In this document: positions 48,175 to 60,989 of the stretch, one piece after another
Position numbering within the stretch: position 1 is the stretch's first letter
Layout of the letters: every line of letters starts with the position of its first letter
Assembly: GCA_950106755.1 (NCBI GenBank)
Contig: OX467083.1
Coordinates: 42,174,555 to 42,238,554 of the forward strand
Direction: 5' to 3'
DNA: 64,000 nt
From: Climacium dendroides
Lineage: Eukaryota; Streptophyta; Bryopsida; Hypnales; Climaciaceae
The notes under the pieces: model-generated
Databases searched by the model: none
The model's input: the letters and a program-made list of their open reading frames with translations, nothing else
Told to the model about the DNA's origin: nothing
Position numbers and translations under genes: made by a program

Positions 48175-51100
48175 TCAGAGAGCAACTTTGATGAACTTTC
48201 CCTCCCACAAAGTACAAGAACCCACAACGTCCTTCACCTTTGTTTGGTCATCAACCGCATTTGGGAACATCAGTGTCACTTGTGGCCAAATGGCCTCTTT
48301 GACATTCACTTTGTAGCAAAAGTTAGGAATAGTGCAAAAATGGAACTTGTGCTGCCCACCCAATCCCCTGATGGTACCCGTAGCAACGCTCTGCTTTAAA
48401 TTCTTTGGATTCAGCAAAAATACTTCTTGCCCACAAATGAACTGCCACAAAAAATGAAGGTGTCAAGTTCCAGTCTGATCTTGCACAAGTGACTCTTACT
48501 AGGCATACAATCAATACTATGGCTACATATACTATCAGTGTAGGGGAGTGATTGACAATTGGTTCCTAGTAGTTCACCTAGAGTCATATACTGTGGTCCC
48601 CAAGTAGTCATAAGCATAGAAATGACTACATTATGACTATTTAGGCAGTTTCTGTGTAGACATAACCACAAAAATGACTACTTTGTGACTATGTGGGCAC
48701 CCTCTGTCTTGAAGTAGCAAGTGCATGCAACCAATTAGATAATTTAAAAAAACATGATTGTAATTACAACTCCACTTATCCTCTAACATTTATTAAGAAA
48801 ACTTCTGTATAGACATGTTTTTTTACTTTCTCTACCTGCACTTTTTTCTTCTGAATGGGCTTTGGCCTTGCTCCTCCCTTGCTAGATTTTGACTGCAGAA
48901 TGCAAAGAATACAAGGTTAATTTAGTGAGTACATGATAAGTGAGGAAACATGTAGGCCTAAGATTGAATGAAATGGAATCACAAGTCTATTCACTTAGGA
49001 ATCCTTCTACAAAGACATTGACAACATCATCAAAGTTGTTACCAACTTTTAACATGTCATTGTGAATTTAAAAATGTTTGGTATTCACTTCTATGTCCTA
49101 ATAACGATCTAACCTTTGCTGAATTATCTTGTGGTGTTGAATTGCCTTTTGTAGTTGACTTTGTAAGCACCTTTTGCATCCTTGGAGAAGTCCGAGGAGG
49201 TCGTTGGGTAGGACCTCCAGCCTCAACTACTGTGGCAACAGCAGATGGTTCAGCAGTTGCCACTAGGTCAACATTTATAGGATCAACATCCGAGGAAAGT
49301 ACATCCTCCATTGGCGGCTCTTGTATCACCGGGGTAAGCTCTTCAACCTTTGCTATTGAAGGTGCTCTTTTGCTAGTGTCAGAATCATTGCTTGATTCTG
49401 ACACTTGTATGGAGAGAGCTGCTGGAGGTGTCTTCAAGGGAGCTCTAGAGCGAGTCTGTACAACGTATTCCTTCGTTGTGGCAAGTGGTGCTTGGGTCTC
49501 CAGAACAAAGAGGCCTAAGCTTGGGCTAGAGGTTTGGGTTGATGAAAAGCGGTTTGAGAGATCCTTGAGCATATTCATGACTTCTTCCATAGATTTGGTG
49601 TTCTCTGATTGGTATTGTAGCATCTGGGTCATTTTCCCTTGAAGGTGCTTCTGCTCCTCTGTCATGTTGTTTTGTTTCTCCTCTACTGCTATCAGCCTAG
49701 TGCGAATTGCCCCTCTGGCACCCTGCATGCCACAATAATTCATCTCACATTAGAATCATGGCCTCTTCAACAAACCAGGGCCTTCAAACAGAGTACCAGA
49801 AAGCTACAAGAAAACTCTTATTATCTTGTATGACTTCAAAATTATTGAGGTAAGATTCCAATAGTCATTTCATATATGACTATAAAACTACTGGTACAGT
49901 GCTATAATAGTCATCAAAATGACTAAAGTATAAATTCACATATGACTATGAAACTACTTGTGAAAAAGCTACACTAGTCTGTAGTTATTGAAATGACTGC
50001 AATGTAAACTAACACATGACTACAACTACACCAGCATCGGACTTTGTTAGTCATTTGAAACATTGCGTGCAATGTATATAACTATAGTATGACAAATGAA
50101 TGACTGCATTTAACTTGTACATGCTACCTTCTTCAACAAATGAAAAAAATAACGTGCAAGAGCAATCACCTAAGGAATTAAAAAAAATGTATCTTCATGA
50201 CAATCCCAATGTTGAATGACTTCAGTAGATGGTATATTCAAATGGAAATGGAAATCTCACCTCCATCATAGCGCTAGTGGGTTCAGCCTCTTGCATCCCT
50301 TCTTTTATTTCGGTTAGGCCAGGGCTGTGCTTTCTTCTTTTTGTCTGCAATTAGAGGGAAAAACAACATTAACCTTATTAACAATATAATCAACATTTGT
50401 GGTTGACTCTGCCTAAGGTCCTCAAAAATATGGGAGCAAACCAAAAAAACTTAAACTTACCACTACCGACTCCTTCCCTACTCTTCCCTTTCTATCCATG
50501 GTGCTATAATCCTTTACGTGGCCACGGGCTTCCACCATCTTCGTTGTTTTGGCCACTTGCCCTTTAGTCTGCCAATACACCTTCAATTTGTCCCATTGTA
50601 GGGGGTCAATATGAGATGGACAAGCCTCTTTGCCTGACATAAATCTCACCTTCAGCCTAGCCCTCTCTGCCTTCATGTATTTTTTGATGGCACATCGAAA
50701 CCCTTGCACACTGAGAGTGTGGCCAACGAACTCAAAGTCTTTCACCAAAGTCTCACGAAGAAGTACCACTAAGTTTGGCTCCTGAGACTCCCAGTCCACC
50801 ACACTCATGTCAAGAATTCGTGGAGTACTCACGCGCACAGCATGGTCCCAAACATTCTTACCGTCACATGTGGTATCAATCTCCCTACCGGCCTTTACTA
50901 TTAATTGATATGGTTTCTTGCCTTCCACACTCCTGTATGCAACAGAAGTCTCATTTCGATGTTGCTTTTGACGTCGATCAGCTCTGCCTTCACTCTCTAG
51001 AGAACGATTGCTAGGACCTTGTAATGCACCTGGCCATGAGCCATGATAAGGGCCATAAGGAGGTCCACTACTTGAAGGCCATGGTGGTGGAGGCATATTG

Positions 51101-53621
51101 AAAGGATATTGATTCCACCCACCTTGCATCCATGGACTAGAACCCCAATAACCTGGTGGAGGCATGTGGGAAGAATCTCGACCTCCATGGACTCCACCTG
51201 CAGGCACAAATGCTAAAGAAGAAGCACTCCTAGGTCGCTTCCGTGTTGTCTTCTTCAATGTTAGTGGAACTCCATCGTCCTCTGAAGAGTCCAAGGCCGC
51301 TGACAACAAAAAAAAATATTAGATTCATGACTGCTTTTGACTAGTCTATGACTACGTAGTGACTCTGTTATATTTGCATGTAACTATGTGACTACAAAGT
51401 GACTCTACTATGACTACAATTGACTGTGTGACTAGACAATGACTCTTCTATGATTGAAACGGCACTTTAACATGGCAAAAGAGCGAAAAGAATCACTTCC
51501 ACACAACTACAACAACACTACATATGATCTATAAAAACCTAAGGACTCACTGAGGATGGGTTCATATCTTCAAGGTGTACTGCTTCATGAAATATTCTCA
51601 TTTCATGAGATACACTATTGTCAAATACAATTCTAGAAATTATAAATGGTTAGCCAATTTCTGCTACAAAGAGGCAACACTCACATGAAAATGTATATAC
51701 ATGCAACCTATTAAGAAGTGAAACTTGGAAATGAATGGAGATAGGTGAAATCACGTACTTACATGGTATGAGAAAGCAATTATGTACCTAAAAAACACCA
51801 AGCAAAAGGTGGAAATCCAATCATATGCAACTAGTCTACTCATACTTCATTCAACCCATTTCCAACTAGAACCCTATACAAAAGAAAGATACAATAAACT
51901 ACCCAATCTTTTGCAATATTTCATCCACCTACATCGATAGAAACACTAACATTCAACAAAACAGTAGAACCAATGCTCCCCAATTATCATCCTACTATTA
52001 GTCTACTGAAAAGAAGACCAGAAACATTAGAAATCCAATCACACCCTACGATCTAAACTATTTTGCACTTTTGCATGACTATAAGTCAACATAACCCTAA
52101 AGAAAGTACAAATGAACTCACTTGTTGCAAATGCTCGGAGCTTCATTTCAATCTTTCACATAAAACAATAGCATACACTCTTACAAACTTAAAAAACTAA
52201 AATCACGACAATCCATCATCCTACATTAGCTTGCACTTGCAAAGATATGTGCACATTTTGTCAATTCTCGCTTCCCCATCCTCAGCACATGTATTTCAGC
52301 CACTTAAAGCCTGACCAACTACTAATTCTCTCATATTCTCTCCTTGCACTCAATTGAGCATCTAAAGCACAGTGAATTGTAACTCCTTCCAGACTGACTG
52401 TTAGATGACAATTTCATCAATACATGAGCAACTAAAGTAGGGAAAAGAATATTTATACACAACTTCATGAGATTTCTACTCATGATGGATTAGCTACAGA
52501 AATTAAATAGAATGGGTCGAATCTTGCATTCACAAGCTAGGATCGGACATGGCTCAAGTACTTACATCAGGCAAGATCGATCTCAGACTCAATACAAACA
52601 GACTACGAGTCTACGACAACCCCAACGAATTAAACTGTCGATTCAATCAAGTGCATAAATCTTCTATATGAAGAATTACTAAAGCTACAGACCCTAACTT
52701 GCGAACCCAAATTCCCTTCAAAGAACGTAAGATTTAATCCACCCTAATTAAAATTAGTGACAGGGCAAGACATAGTAACGTCCCAACTCAAACAAAATCC
52801 AAAGCTCTATCTACAAGGAATGAGAGCAACAATTATACACAGAGTTGCCATCCTGTCTTACATAGCAGATGACACTGAATCCGACCCTAAGAACTGTCTT
52901 GGGCTAAATGGTTTCACGCAACTGAAAGGAGCGAAAATTTTGGTAGCCGTACATAGGTTGGCTAGGTTGGCGGAATGGGTGCGTGTTTGATTTGTTTTTG
53001 AAGACACGATGTGTTCTAGCCTAGCGGGACGAAATTTGATCTTGAAGGAGTTGCTAGTGATCCGTAGATGTAGACAAAGTTCAAGGTGAATCCGACTAAG
53101 AATGGCAAGTTGTCGATCATGGCGATGGCGGGTCTATTTGCGCAGTGAGGGCGTGATTACGGGCATCAATCCCATTCAGTACTCACATCAAATCTAGACA
53201 TTCTAATTTCTTCTTGCTCAGTCTGTGAAACTCACATATCTACTTGTTCAGATCTTAGTCGCTGCAAATTACAAAGACTAAACATGAAATGCAATTCCAC
53301 GAGATGGTCAACAGAAAGCGTACCTGCTAGCTTGGGATCGAAATCAAACTGGGAGTCGTCGGAGGAGTACTCATCTTGGATGCTCATTTTTCCGTTCGAA
53401 TTTGCTGCTCCTTCATTCTCTTGCAAATGCACTGGTTCCTCCAAACTCTGCCGCCCAAATAAACGAGCACTCCTACGAGGTGGCCACACCTCTCCAACAG
53501 CAATGGATTTTGATGCAAACCTTCGTGGAATCTTGAAAACCGCTACCTTGGAGTTGTTGCCAACAACAACACACGACGGCCACAACTTCAGTTGCAAGTG
53601 GAAAACAATGGAGGAGCACAA
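48175..53621 (-). CDS. TnpA-like protein of CACTA-2, multi-exon
   Basis: Minus-strand spliced gene. Probable exons: up to 53621-53324 (donor GCAG/GTACGC), 51303-50461 (donor GTAGTG/GTAAGT), 50344-50262, 49724-~49112, ~48893-48835 and 48450-48175. The joins keep frame where I checked them (KLA to AALDSSEDD; AMME to GARGAIRTRL). In order: an acidic N-terminus with WPPRRSARLFGRQ; a Pro/Gly/Trp-rich stretch (MPPPGYWGSSPWMQGGW); a central domain ending CPSHIDPLQWDKLKVYW and DRKGRVGKES, which resembles the plant transposase Ptta/En/Spm (Transposase_24) signature; a predicted coiled coil around EEKQNNMTEEQKHLQGKM; a Ser/Pro-rich acidic tail; and a final domain (NFCYKVNVKEAIWPQV). No premature stops in the main exons. 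Likely the element's DNA-binding accessory protein. Exon 1 and its start are uncertain. Confidence 0.65.
51310..53160. other. Long intron/spacer of the CACTA-2 TnpA-like gene
   Basis: About 1.85 kb. It begins with clustered GTGACTC/TGACTAC motifs (51320-51450) like the subterminal repeats. Otherwise no gene; a short plus-strand frame at 52757-52990 has no support. Confidence 0.45.
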
Positions 53622-54289
53622 AGCATCGTTAGAAGCCTAACAAATTCAAACAAAAAAACACGAAATTGGATTACCAATACAACCAAATACACAAACTGCG
53701 AATGAACTAGGAACCCATCTATAAGCCAGGCTCTAACGACAATTGAATGAATTCAACACAATGATAAATAATAATTCAAGAGAAAAAATGTCTGAAATTG
53801 TGTTGATCGGGTCACAAGAATGCCACAAGGAGTGCCCCATTCTCTGCACAAAACTAACAAATGAATGGATTCATAATCAAAATCCCGCGAGCTGCGGCAA
53901 CTACGAGCGAATCGATTCAACTTCCGACCACTCCTGACCGCTCCTGCTTCGACGGGATGGACAACGACAAATACAGATAAGGCTTGTAAACATCTGACGA
54001 GTGCACACATTCACAGCAAGGCACAGTGTTGGAAAGCTGTATACCAAACTTGCGCTCTACAAACACAGGGCCATCCTCCGAGCCATTTCATTCAACAGAC
54101 TTCCGCATGCTTTTTTCCTCCATGTGCAATCCATCCAGTAAACAACGTAAGAGCTCGTGACTATCTTATTGCTAGAACCCCTTGAACCTCGCTGCTTTAG
54201 TACAAATAGCCAAAAAAAAAACAAGGAGACACAACATTCTCCGCAGTGCCTACAAAGGGTCGAGTCAGTGTGGATTGTCCTGGCTGAAC

Positions 54290-54790
54290 CACCATCAGCT
54301 CTATCTTGCTGTGGGATACATGTCCTGAAAGAAGTTCCTCAGAGCTTTCTTCAAAATACCTTCCTGCACGGAAGACTCTTGGCTAAAATGCTCACAAAGC
54401 ATACTCATCCCAACCAGGTTCTGCATCACCGAGTTGAAGAAGCACACGTTGCCCAAATTCCTCAGACCCTTGATCACCCGCCTACCCACAAATGGTCTGA
54501 AGAATTGTCTCCGTCACCTCTACTGCGACGAGGCTAGAGTCAAGTTGGCCTGACGTGCTTCGGCTTGTTCTAAATTAGCCTTCAAAAACACTGCTTCAAT
54601 GTTTGGATATGGTCTTCTACAATACAGTTGCTGCTTTTCGCATCGAAGTCCATCGCGGTGAGGTTGCGGTGAGTCTTTGCATGCCCTAATCTCAGAGTCA
54701 AGGGTGTGGCATCGTAAACATCAGGTGAGTGCCAACCGCATCCTACGTGCCCACAAGCAAGAAAAATCCACAAACTCTCGGCTATGCGTC
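54290..54790 (-). pseudogene. Captured ubiquitin-specific protease (UBP/USP) gene fragment
   Basis: Two adjacent minus-strand pieces. The upstream one (54773-54582) reads WIFLACGHVGCGWHS followed by GHAKTHRNLTAMDFDAKS, the pattern of a UBP-type zinc finger (CxxCGxxGCG...H...H). The next (54489-54301) reads KGLRNLGNVCFFNSVMQNL, the Cys box of the ubiquitin-specific protease catalytic domain with its catalytic Cys. The order zf-UBP then Cys box is that of plant zf-UBP-containing USPs. The rest of the enzyme is absent. This looks like a host gene fragment picked up by CACTA-2, between the TnpA-like exons and a duplicated first exon. The Thr usual before the catalytic Cys is Val. No enzyme activity is possible from the fragment alone. 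Confidence 0.8.
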
Positions 54791-55112
54791 ATCGACTTGG
54801 AGCGGTTCTGGACATGCTAGCTACAGAAGGGAACTACTTATCTCGGAATCCTGCTCATGACCGAAATTGCAGGTAGAAAACAGTTGGCGCTCATGCTCAC
54901 AGAAAGAGAGGAAACTAGACATGTGGCTTTGAATCCCGCTCATGACAGAAATTGCTTGCAGATCAATGGAAATGCGTTTTAGTGCCAAACTAAATTGTGG
55001 CCCAAAACACCGAAGAGCCAAAATCTAAAAAACTTCTTGTACATCGGCAAAACCCTAGCGTCACTTGCTGCACCAACATCTGAAGCGACTCACAAGACAC
55101 CCATCCACAATC

Positions 55113-55346
55113 TCAAATTGATTCAAGAAACACGTACCCTCTACCTTCCGAACTAGCGATGGAGTCGCTGCTAATGGCGTCGTTGGCCTCCCCCTCCGTT
55201 GTGCACTTCGTCTCCTCTACTGCGACGACTTGCAAGTGCAGGCGCTTGCTTCGACGAGGTGGAGCACTGCCACTCTGCTGCTTTCTGCTTCGAATCTCCC
55301 CCTCCTGAGCAACCGCCTTGTGATTGAAGACAACAAATCGTTTCAA
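55113..55346 (-). CDS. Alternative or duplicated first exon related to the TnpA-like gene
   Basis: Minus-strand frame starting MKRFVVFNHKAVAQEGE and containing APPRRSKRLHLQVVAVEE, ending near a donor-like GGTAGAGG/GTACGTG. The motif PPRRS(K/A)RL, then an acidic Ser-rich stretch and a GTACG donor, are shared with the exon at 53621-53324. It may be the true first exon of the gene, the first exon of a second gene copy, or a duplication made when the UBP fragment was captured. Confidence 0.45.
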   Translation of the reverse strand: MKRFVVFNHKAVAQEGEIRSRKQQSGSAPPRRSKRLHLQVVAVEETKCTTEGEANDAISSDSIASSEGRGYVFLESI

Positions 55347-55649
55347 GAATTAGCGGTGGAAGGAGACAACACAGAGCATGGAGCTATCGAGAACATGCCC
55401 TAAAACCCATCTCACGAAAGATTCCAACATGCATCGGAGTTGGAGCTCCAGAAACACAGCTTGCCGGCGCCTAGAACTCCGGAAAGTGAGAGACAAAATC
55501 GGGGCCGCTAAAACGCGGCAGTGCAAGCAGATTTTGACACGTGTCTGGCATTGGAGACTCCTTCCTGTCATTTGGTGTCTTAGGAATGACAGAAGAAAGA
55601 CATGAAAGTACTTTTTAATGACTGTTCGTTCTCATTTCCAGAGTATATG

Positions 55650-55864
55650 CACTACAAGAGAAACGCGTCCTAATTGACAAAAATCAGCCCCTCCTAATCT
55701 ACAGAAAATTGACAGATTTTTGTCAATTAGGACAATTTTCTGTCAATTCGGACAGTTTTTTGTCCTAATTGACAAAAATCTGTCAATTGTCTATAGATTA
55801 GGAGGGGCTGATTTTTGTCAATTAGGACGAATTTCTGTCATTTTGGACAGGTTTTTTTGTAGTG
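55650..55864. mobile_element. Foldback CACTA MITE nested in CACTA-2, 215 bp, TSD ATG
   Basis: Begins CACTACAAG (55650) and ends TTTGTAGTG (55864), flanked by ATG at 55647-55649 and 55865-55867. The interior is an extended palindrome: CAATTGACAAAAAT-type and ATCAGCCCCTCCTAATCTA segments reappear as their reverse complement. GTCAATTAGGAC is repeated several times. No coding capacity. Its termini differ from both CACTA-1 and CACTA-2, so another CACTA family probably moved it. Confidence 0.88.
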
Positions 55865-55979
55865 ATGACTTCCAAAGCACTAGAGAGACACTGGAAGAGA
55901 ACTGCCGCCAAATTTGCCGCGGTTTTGACAGCCTTATAAAAGCTGGCAATTCAAATCTAACACATTAGCTCTTATCTTC

Positions 55980-58900
55980 ATAGTGTTCAGCCATTGACAC
56001 AAACTTGTTGGGTGCTACAGGACTCACAAGGCTGCAGCTGCTATTTTTAGTGGTTTCAAGCGTTTTTGATTCTCTTTCACACGTGCATCTCTTGCAAGCT
56101 CGTAAAGTGATTTCTGAGGAGTTTCACTATCTTCCATAGTTACTTTGTTGCAGAAGTAGAATGCAGTCAGGGTAGAAGACTAGTGAAGCAATGCAGGATC
56201 AGGAGCACACAAAAGGAGACCTGCTGAGGAAGGAGACCTATTGAGGAAAGGAGACCTGCTGAGGAAGGAGACCTATTGAGGAAGGAGACATGATGAAGAA
56301 GGAGCTCAAACTAAGGAGAAAGTAAGCAAATTTAGGGTGTGCATAGGCAACAACTAAGGTAATGCACAACTGAACATCAGAACTCAATCTTTGACTTAGA
56401 GTAATCATGAAGCAGTCTGATTTCTAATTGCACTACTCATTCCAATCTTGCGCTGCAATCATTTGACATTCAAGTAGTCATGCTACAATCAAATTTTGAA
56501 CTATAGATTCTAATTAAGTAACTTAGGTGTTCACCAATGTAGCATGATCACCTAATCACAATAATTTCATCAATACACAATTCAGACTAGCTTTATATGA
56601 ATGTAGTTCAAGTAGTAGTAGATGCTCAGAATTGTGCTAGTATAGAATGTGGAGATCAGAATATCTAAAGCCTTGCAGATGAAGACTCACTATTTAGCAC
56701 AGTCATGTATATGGAGTCAATGAACCTTAGAAGGGTGTGCATTCATTGTTGTTTTACATCCAACGCAACCATCCAATAAGGTAACTACACCTAGCAGTGA
56801 CCTTTTCCAAAAATCGTCCACGTAACCAGTCATTTTGCTGACAGGTACTTCCAGTGTTTATGAGAGTGTAAGGTCAGCTTTAGAACAATCTATTTTTAGC
56901 ACTTCAAAAATTCATAGTTTTTTTGCATGGTGTCCAAAAAAGGTATTCTAAGAGAGTTTAGAATCTCCTAGCAACTAACAAAGAAATTACTTAAAAAGAA
57001 ATTCCAATATTATAATGGGAACTATGTTATAAGTTTATTTGGACGGTTTTAGGTGTAATTATCTTAATTATGTAGTAACCATTAGCCATAGAATTGTACC
57101 TAGTATAGTAGCAGCATGGATGGGAGACTTGACGGCCATGGAAATAAGCAGTTCAGCAACGGAATCAATGAAGTAATGTCTGTCAAAGTGAAAGTATTCA
57201 CAACCAAGTAAGTGAATGCAAACTATATGAGAACCATGGAAGGTATCTCATGATTGTTTGGAAAACGTATTCACTGCCACGTCATTGCCTCTATAATAAT
57301 TACTGAGCTCTGAATGACGGCAACACTATCTAAATAATATATAAGTCATTAAAATAGAACTTCAATAAGAGTCCTACTAAAATGACTACACTAATTCATT
57401 TCTAAGTCATTGTCTTGGAGTTACTATCTGTACTGAAGTCTTTTGGTAGTCATTTTTTCATGAATGACCCTATAATTATTCCATAGTGACCGTCGATAAG
57501 GATAGAGCTGTGGTGTTCATTCATGCATTAAACAAACTGAGGTACTATTTCAGCCCCAGAAAGAGATATTTTGTTTTACAAGTACTCAAGTGGGATCATA
57601 AAACTTTGGTTTGCTTTACATTGAAATTGACTAAACGTAGTTGGATTACAGAATGCATTGTTATTTTCATTTTTTGTTGACTTTGCTTTAGAATGTGTTG
57701 AATATATACAATGGAATTAGGAGTTTCATTTTGATCTCCAATTTTACATGGCTTTTCTTTTGCTACAGATGAATTTAGGTAGTGGGCGTACGTATGAGAA
57801 GCATGTCCATCTTTATTTGAGGAGGAGGGTTTGTCTTTCTACAAGTGTTGTCCATAGCTATTAATGGGACTACAAATTGTAATAGGTTTCCAATTTTTTG
57901 TGGACTTCTCTTTCGCTAAGGCTGAATGCAGTTACTATGAGTCTAAGATGCATGTTCATATATAGTCTCCATATTGTTTTAGCTTTACTTTCTGTAAAGC
58001 TAACTATAGCAAATGGACAACACATTGCAATTGCAATTTGTTATTTTGTAGCCTTTATTTTTTTAATTTGTGCTTGCAGTGGATAACATGTTGGGCATGT
58101 TCAATTCAATCATATGAGTACTTTGCATAATACTTGCATAAATGAAGAAAGATCATTAGAGGTACTCGTAGCTTTACATTGAAATTGACTAATTAATGTA
58201 GTTGCATGAATAGAGGAATTACCATTTCCAATTTTTTTGGGCATCACATTTGGACTTATAAGATTGTAATTTCATGAAAAAAAAACCTTATCAATCTCCT
58301 ATTTTTTTTGGCTTTCACTTTAATTTGTAATTGTAGAAATGTAATTCCATGGGTAGTTAGAGTAATTACTATCTCCATTTATTTATGGGCTTCACATTCT
58401 AATTGCATTAATGGAGTTGCATGAATAGAGTGAATTTTTTTTTTTTTTTTTTTGGCCTTCACATTCTAATTGCCACTATGTAGTTTCATGAGTAGGATAA
58501 TTTCCATTTGCAATTTCTTTGGGCTTCACATTCTAATTGAAAGAATTTAGACTTTAAATAGGGAAAGACATTTTATTAATCTCCAATTATTTTTTGGCTT
58601 CACATTCTAATTGCATGAATGTAGTTTGAATTCCTATTCAAATTTTTTGAATAAAGAGTGATTAGTAGAGGCATATTCATTTCCAATTATTTTTAGGTAT
58701 TGCATTGTAATTGCAATAATCTCTTGGCATCAATGGAGGCAATTTTGTGTGCAATAATTTAGTTCACCTAGCCTTACCATTCATTTGCATGAATGTAGAT
58801 CCTAGACTAGAAGCATCTTAATGTCCATTTCTTGTAGAGGTCATGTTTAAAAGAAATTCCATGAATGTATATAGCTAGTGAGATCAATAGAGGCAATTTG

Positions 58901-59000
58901 TATGTCCATTTTATAGGTGGGTTTCCATTTCTAGTTTATAAATGTACATGCTGTGATTTATAAATGATTAGTTATTTCCATATTTTGTGGGGGTGAACTT
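55980..59000. other. CACTA-2 interior without assignable genes
   Basis: About 3 kb. It contains a short GGAGACCTGCTGAGGAA/GGAGACCTATTGAGGAA tandem run at 56214-56305 (about 18-bp units), AGTCATT-type motifs around 57330-57470, and repeated GGCTTCACATTCTAATTGCA words at 58230-58690. No long frame. It may be TnpD leader/intron sequence and filler. Confidence 0.45.
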
Positions 59001-59083
59001 GCCATTTTCAGCATACAAATGTAGTGGAAGTGCCGCATTTGACTATCAAAAACATGAATGCTTACCTCCACAATATATTACTA

Positions 59084-59278
59084 ACAACAGAATGTATTCT
59101 TTGGAATGCAGAACAAACATACTATGCAGACTGTAGTCTTTCCTATCCTTTGTCACAGTGCACAGCATGCAGCCAGCAGGGTGACAACAGAATGTATTCT
59201 TTGGAATGCAGAACAAACATACTATGCAGACTGTAGTCTTTCCTATCCTTTGTCACAGTGCACAGCATGCAGCCAGTA
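59084..59278 (+). repeat. 100-bp tandem duplication upstream of TnpD
   Basis: The ~95-bp block starting ACAACAGAATGTATTCTTTG at 59084 repeats at 59184, a shift of exactly 100 bp, with a single difference seen near the end (CAGCAGGG versus CAGTAGGG). Very recent. Confidence 0.9.
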
Positions 59279-60877
59279 GGGGCGCCATTGTCTAACCGTA
59301 GGAGGCAAGAACTTCGTGATGATCGCCTATGGGTTCGCGAGGTAAACAGAGCTCGATTGCTAAACATACAGTGCATGCATTATCCATGTTTAGTATATAA
59401 GGGTCATCGGACACTAAAACTTTCCACAGTAAGACTTTACCTCATTCGCAATGGTCGAGATGCACATTTTCGAGTATGGAGAGGTCCTGGGCAACGGAAT
59501 TTGTCAGATGATGAGTGGGAGGCGGATTTCTAGAGGCCAACAAACTATGGCCCACCCGTTTTAGACGAACAAATCAACACACGACAAATGATAGATGATG
59601 CATTTGACAACAGGGATGATGTTCCTAACTTACAAGAAAGAGCTTGTGATGCAATGATGGACGCTTTTGCAGTAGCTGATGTTGTTCAGGAATCTTTTAG
59701 TGGCAATGCAGATGCTAGTGCTGAGTTCCAGCTTAGTGGTGGAGGAGCTGATGCTGCGGAAGAAGTGAATAGCATTGAAGACACTGAAGAAGTGGATTTC
59801 GACCCTATAGCGTTGGAGGATGCATTGCACCAACTATACAACGGAGCTAAGTGCACCACACTTGCAGCTACAATATTGTTGATGAATCTCTGTACTGTAT
59901 ACGGGGTTAGCAATTGCTTTGTGGATGAGCTGTTGACAGTATTGCAGAGTCACCTTCTTCCGGAGAATAATTCTTTACCTAAGAATCACTATGCTGCGAA
60001 GACCCTGACTAAGAAGCTTGGCCTTTCATACAACAACATTCATGCGTGTTCCAAAGGTTGTGTGCTTTTTAGAGGAGAGCATGTTGATGCATTGCGTTGT
60101 CCTAAATGCAATGAACCACGCTACAAGGATGAACAGCACAGAGTCCATCCACTGAAAGTGCTTAGGCATTTTCCAATTATTCCACGCCTGCAGAGAATGT
60201 TTCGAAGCCCAGCCATTTCTGAACTTATGTTGTGGCATTCTAAGAATCAAAGCAACCGGGAGGGAGGAGACAACCTCGTTAGACATCCTTGTGATTCCAA
60301 GGCATGGCACCATTTCCACAACAATGTGGACCCGCATTTCAAATCTGATCCGCGGAATGCCCACTTTGCATTAGCTGCAGATGGAGTGAATCCCTTCAAG
60401 CAAACACAGTCAACTTGGTCAACGTGGCCCATTTTGCTGCTGAACTACAATCTCCCCCCTTGGCTGAGCACGAAGAAGTTTTTTGTCTTATTGGCTTTGC
60501 TAATACCTGGAAAATCTTCTGTGACATCAAAGGTGTTTGATGTATATATGCAACCTCTCATAGATGAGTTCCTGCAACTTTGGGCAGGCATCCCGGTGTA
60601 TGATGTCACCAAGGAGTTGGGAAGCAGAAATTTTAGCTTCAGAGCTGTATTGTTGTGGACAATTTATGATTTCCCAAGATATGGTACAGTCGGAGGCTTT
60701 ACTCACCAAGGTTACGTTGCATGCCCATGTTGTGGGTCTGATTTGGTATGTAAGCATTCTGTTGGGGGCTATAGAATTATCTACACAGGACCATTTGATA
60801 GCATGTACAGAGTATTAGAGTGTTCATATAAAAAATCCACATGCATCACATATTGTATTATTTACTGGACAGCCTGA
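59279..60877 (+). pseudogene. TnpD-type CACTA transposase, truncated
   Basis: Catalytic transposase of CACTA-2 (tnp2 family). The first frame (about 59279-59531) ends in a TAG at about 59531; the second is open from there to 60877. Conserved blocks: CTTLAATILLMNLCTVYGVS, KNHYAAKTLTKKLGLSYNNI, KGCVLFRGEHVDALRCPKC, RHFPIIPRLQRMFRS, GGDNLVRHPCDSKAWHHF, FALAADGVNPFKQ (first catalytic Asp region), LPPWLSTKKFFVLLALLIPG, TIYDFPRYGTVGGFTHQGY and CPCCGSDL. The gene then breaks off and no further conserved TnpD sequence follows before the element end, so the C-terminal half of the catalytic region is missing. An acidic linker (59690-59810) separates the N-terminal part from the core. The element cannot move without a helper. 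Confidence 0.92.
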
Positions 60878-60989
60878 CGCACACTAATTTATATAATTAT
60901 TTTTTGTATACAATTCTATATCTGATTAGAAAATGTTTCTTTGCAATTTTCACATTGAGCCACCTGACAAAGTTATTTGTTAGTATTTC

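Noticed and set aside
49142..49642. Plus-strand 166-aa open frame
   Set aside because: It is the antisense shadow of the serine/proline-rich exon of the minus-strand TnpA-like gene, which has matching splice sites.
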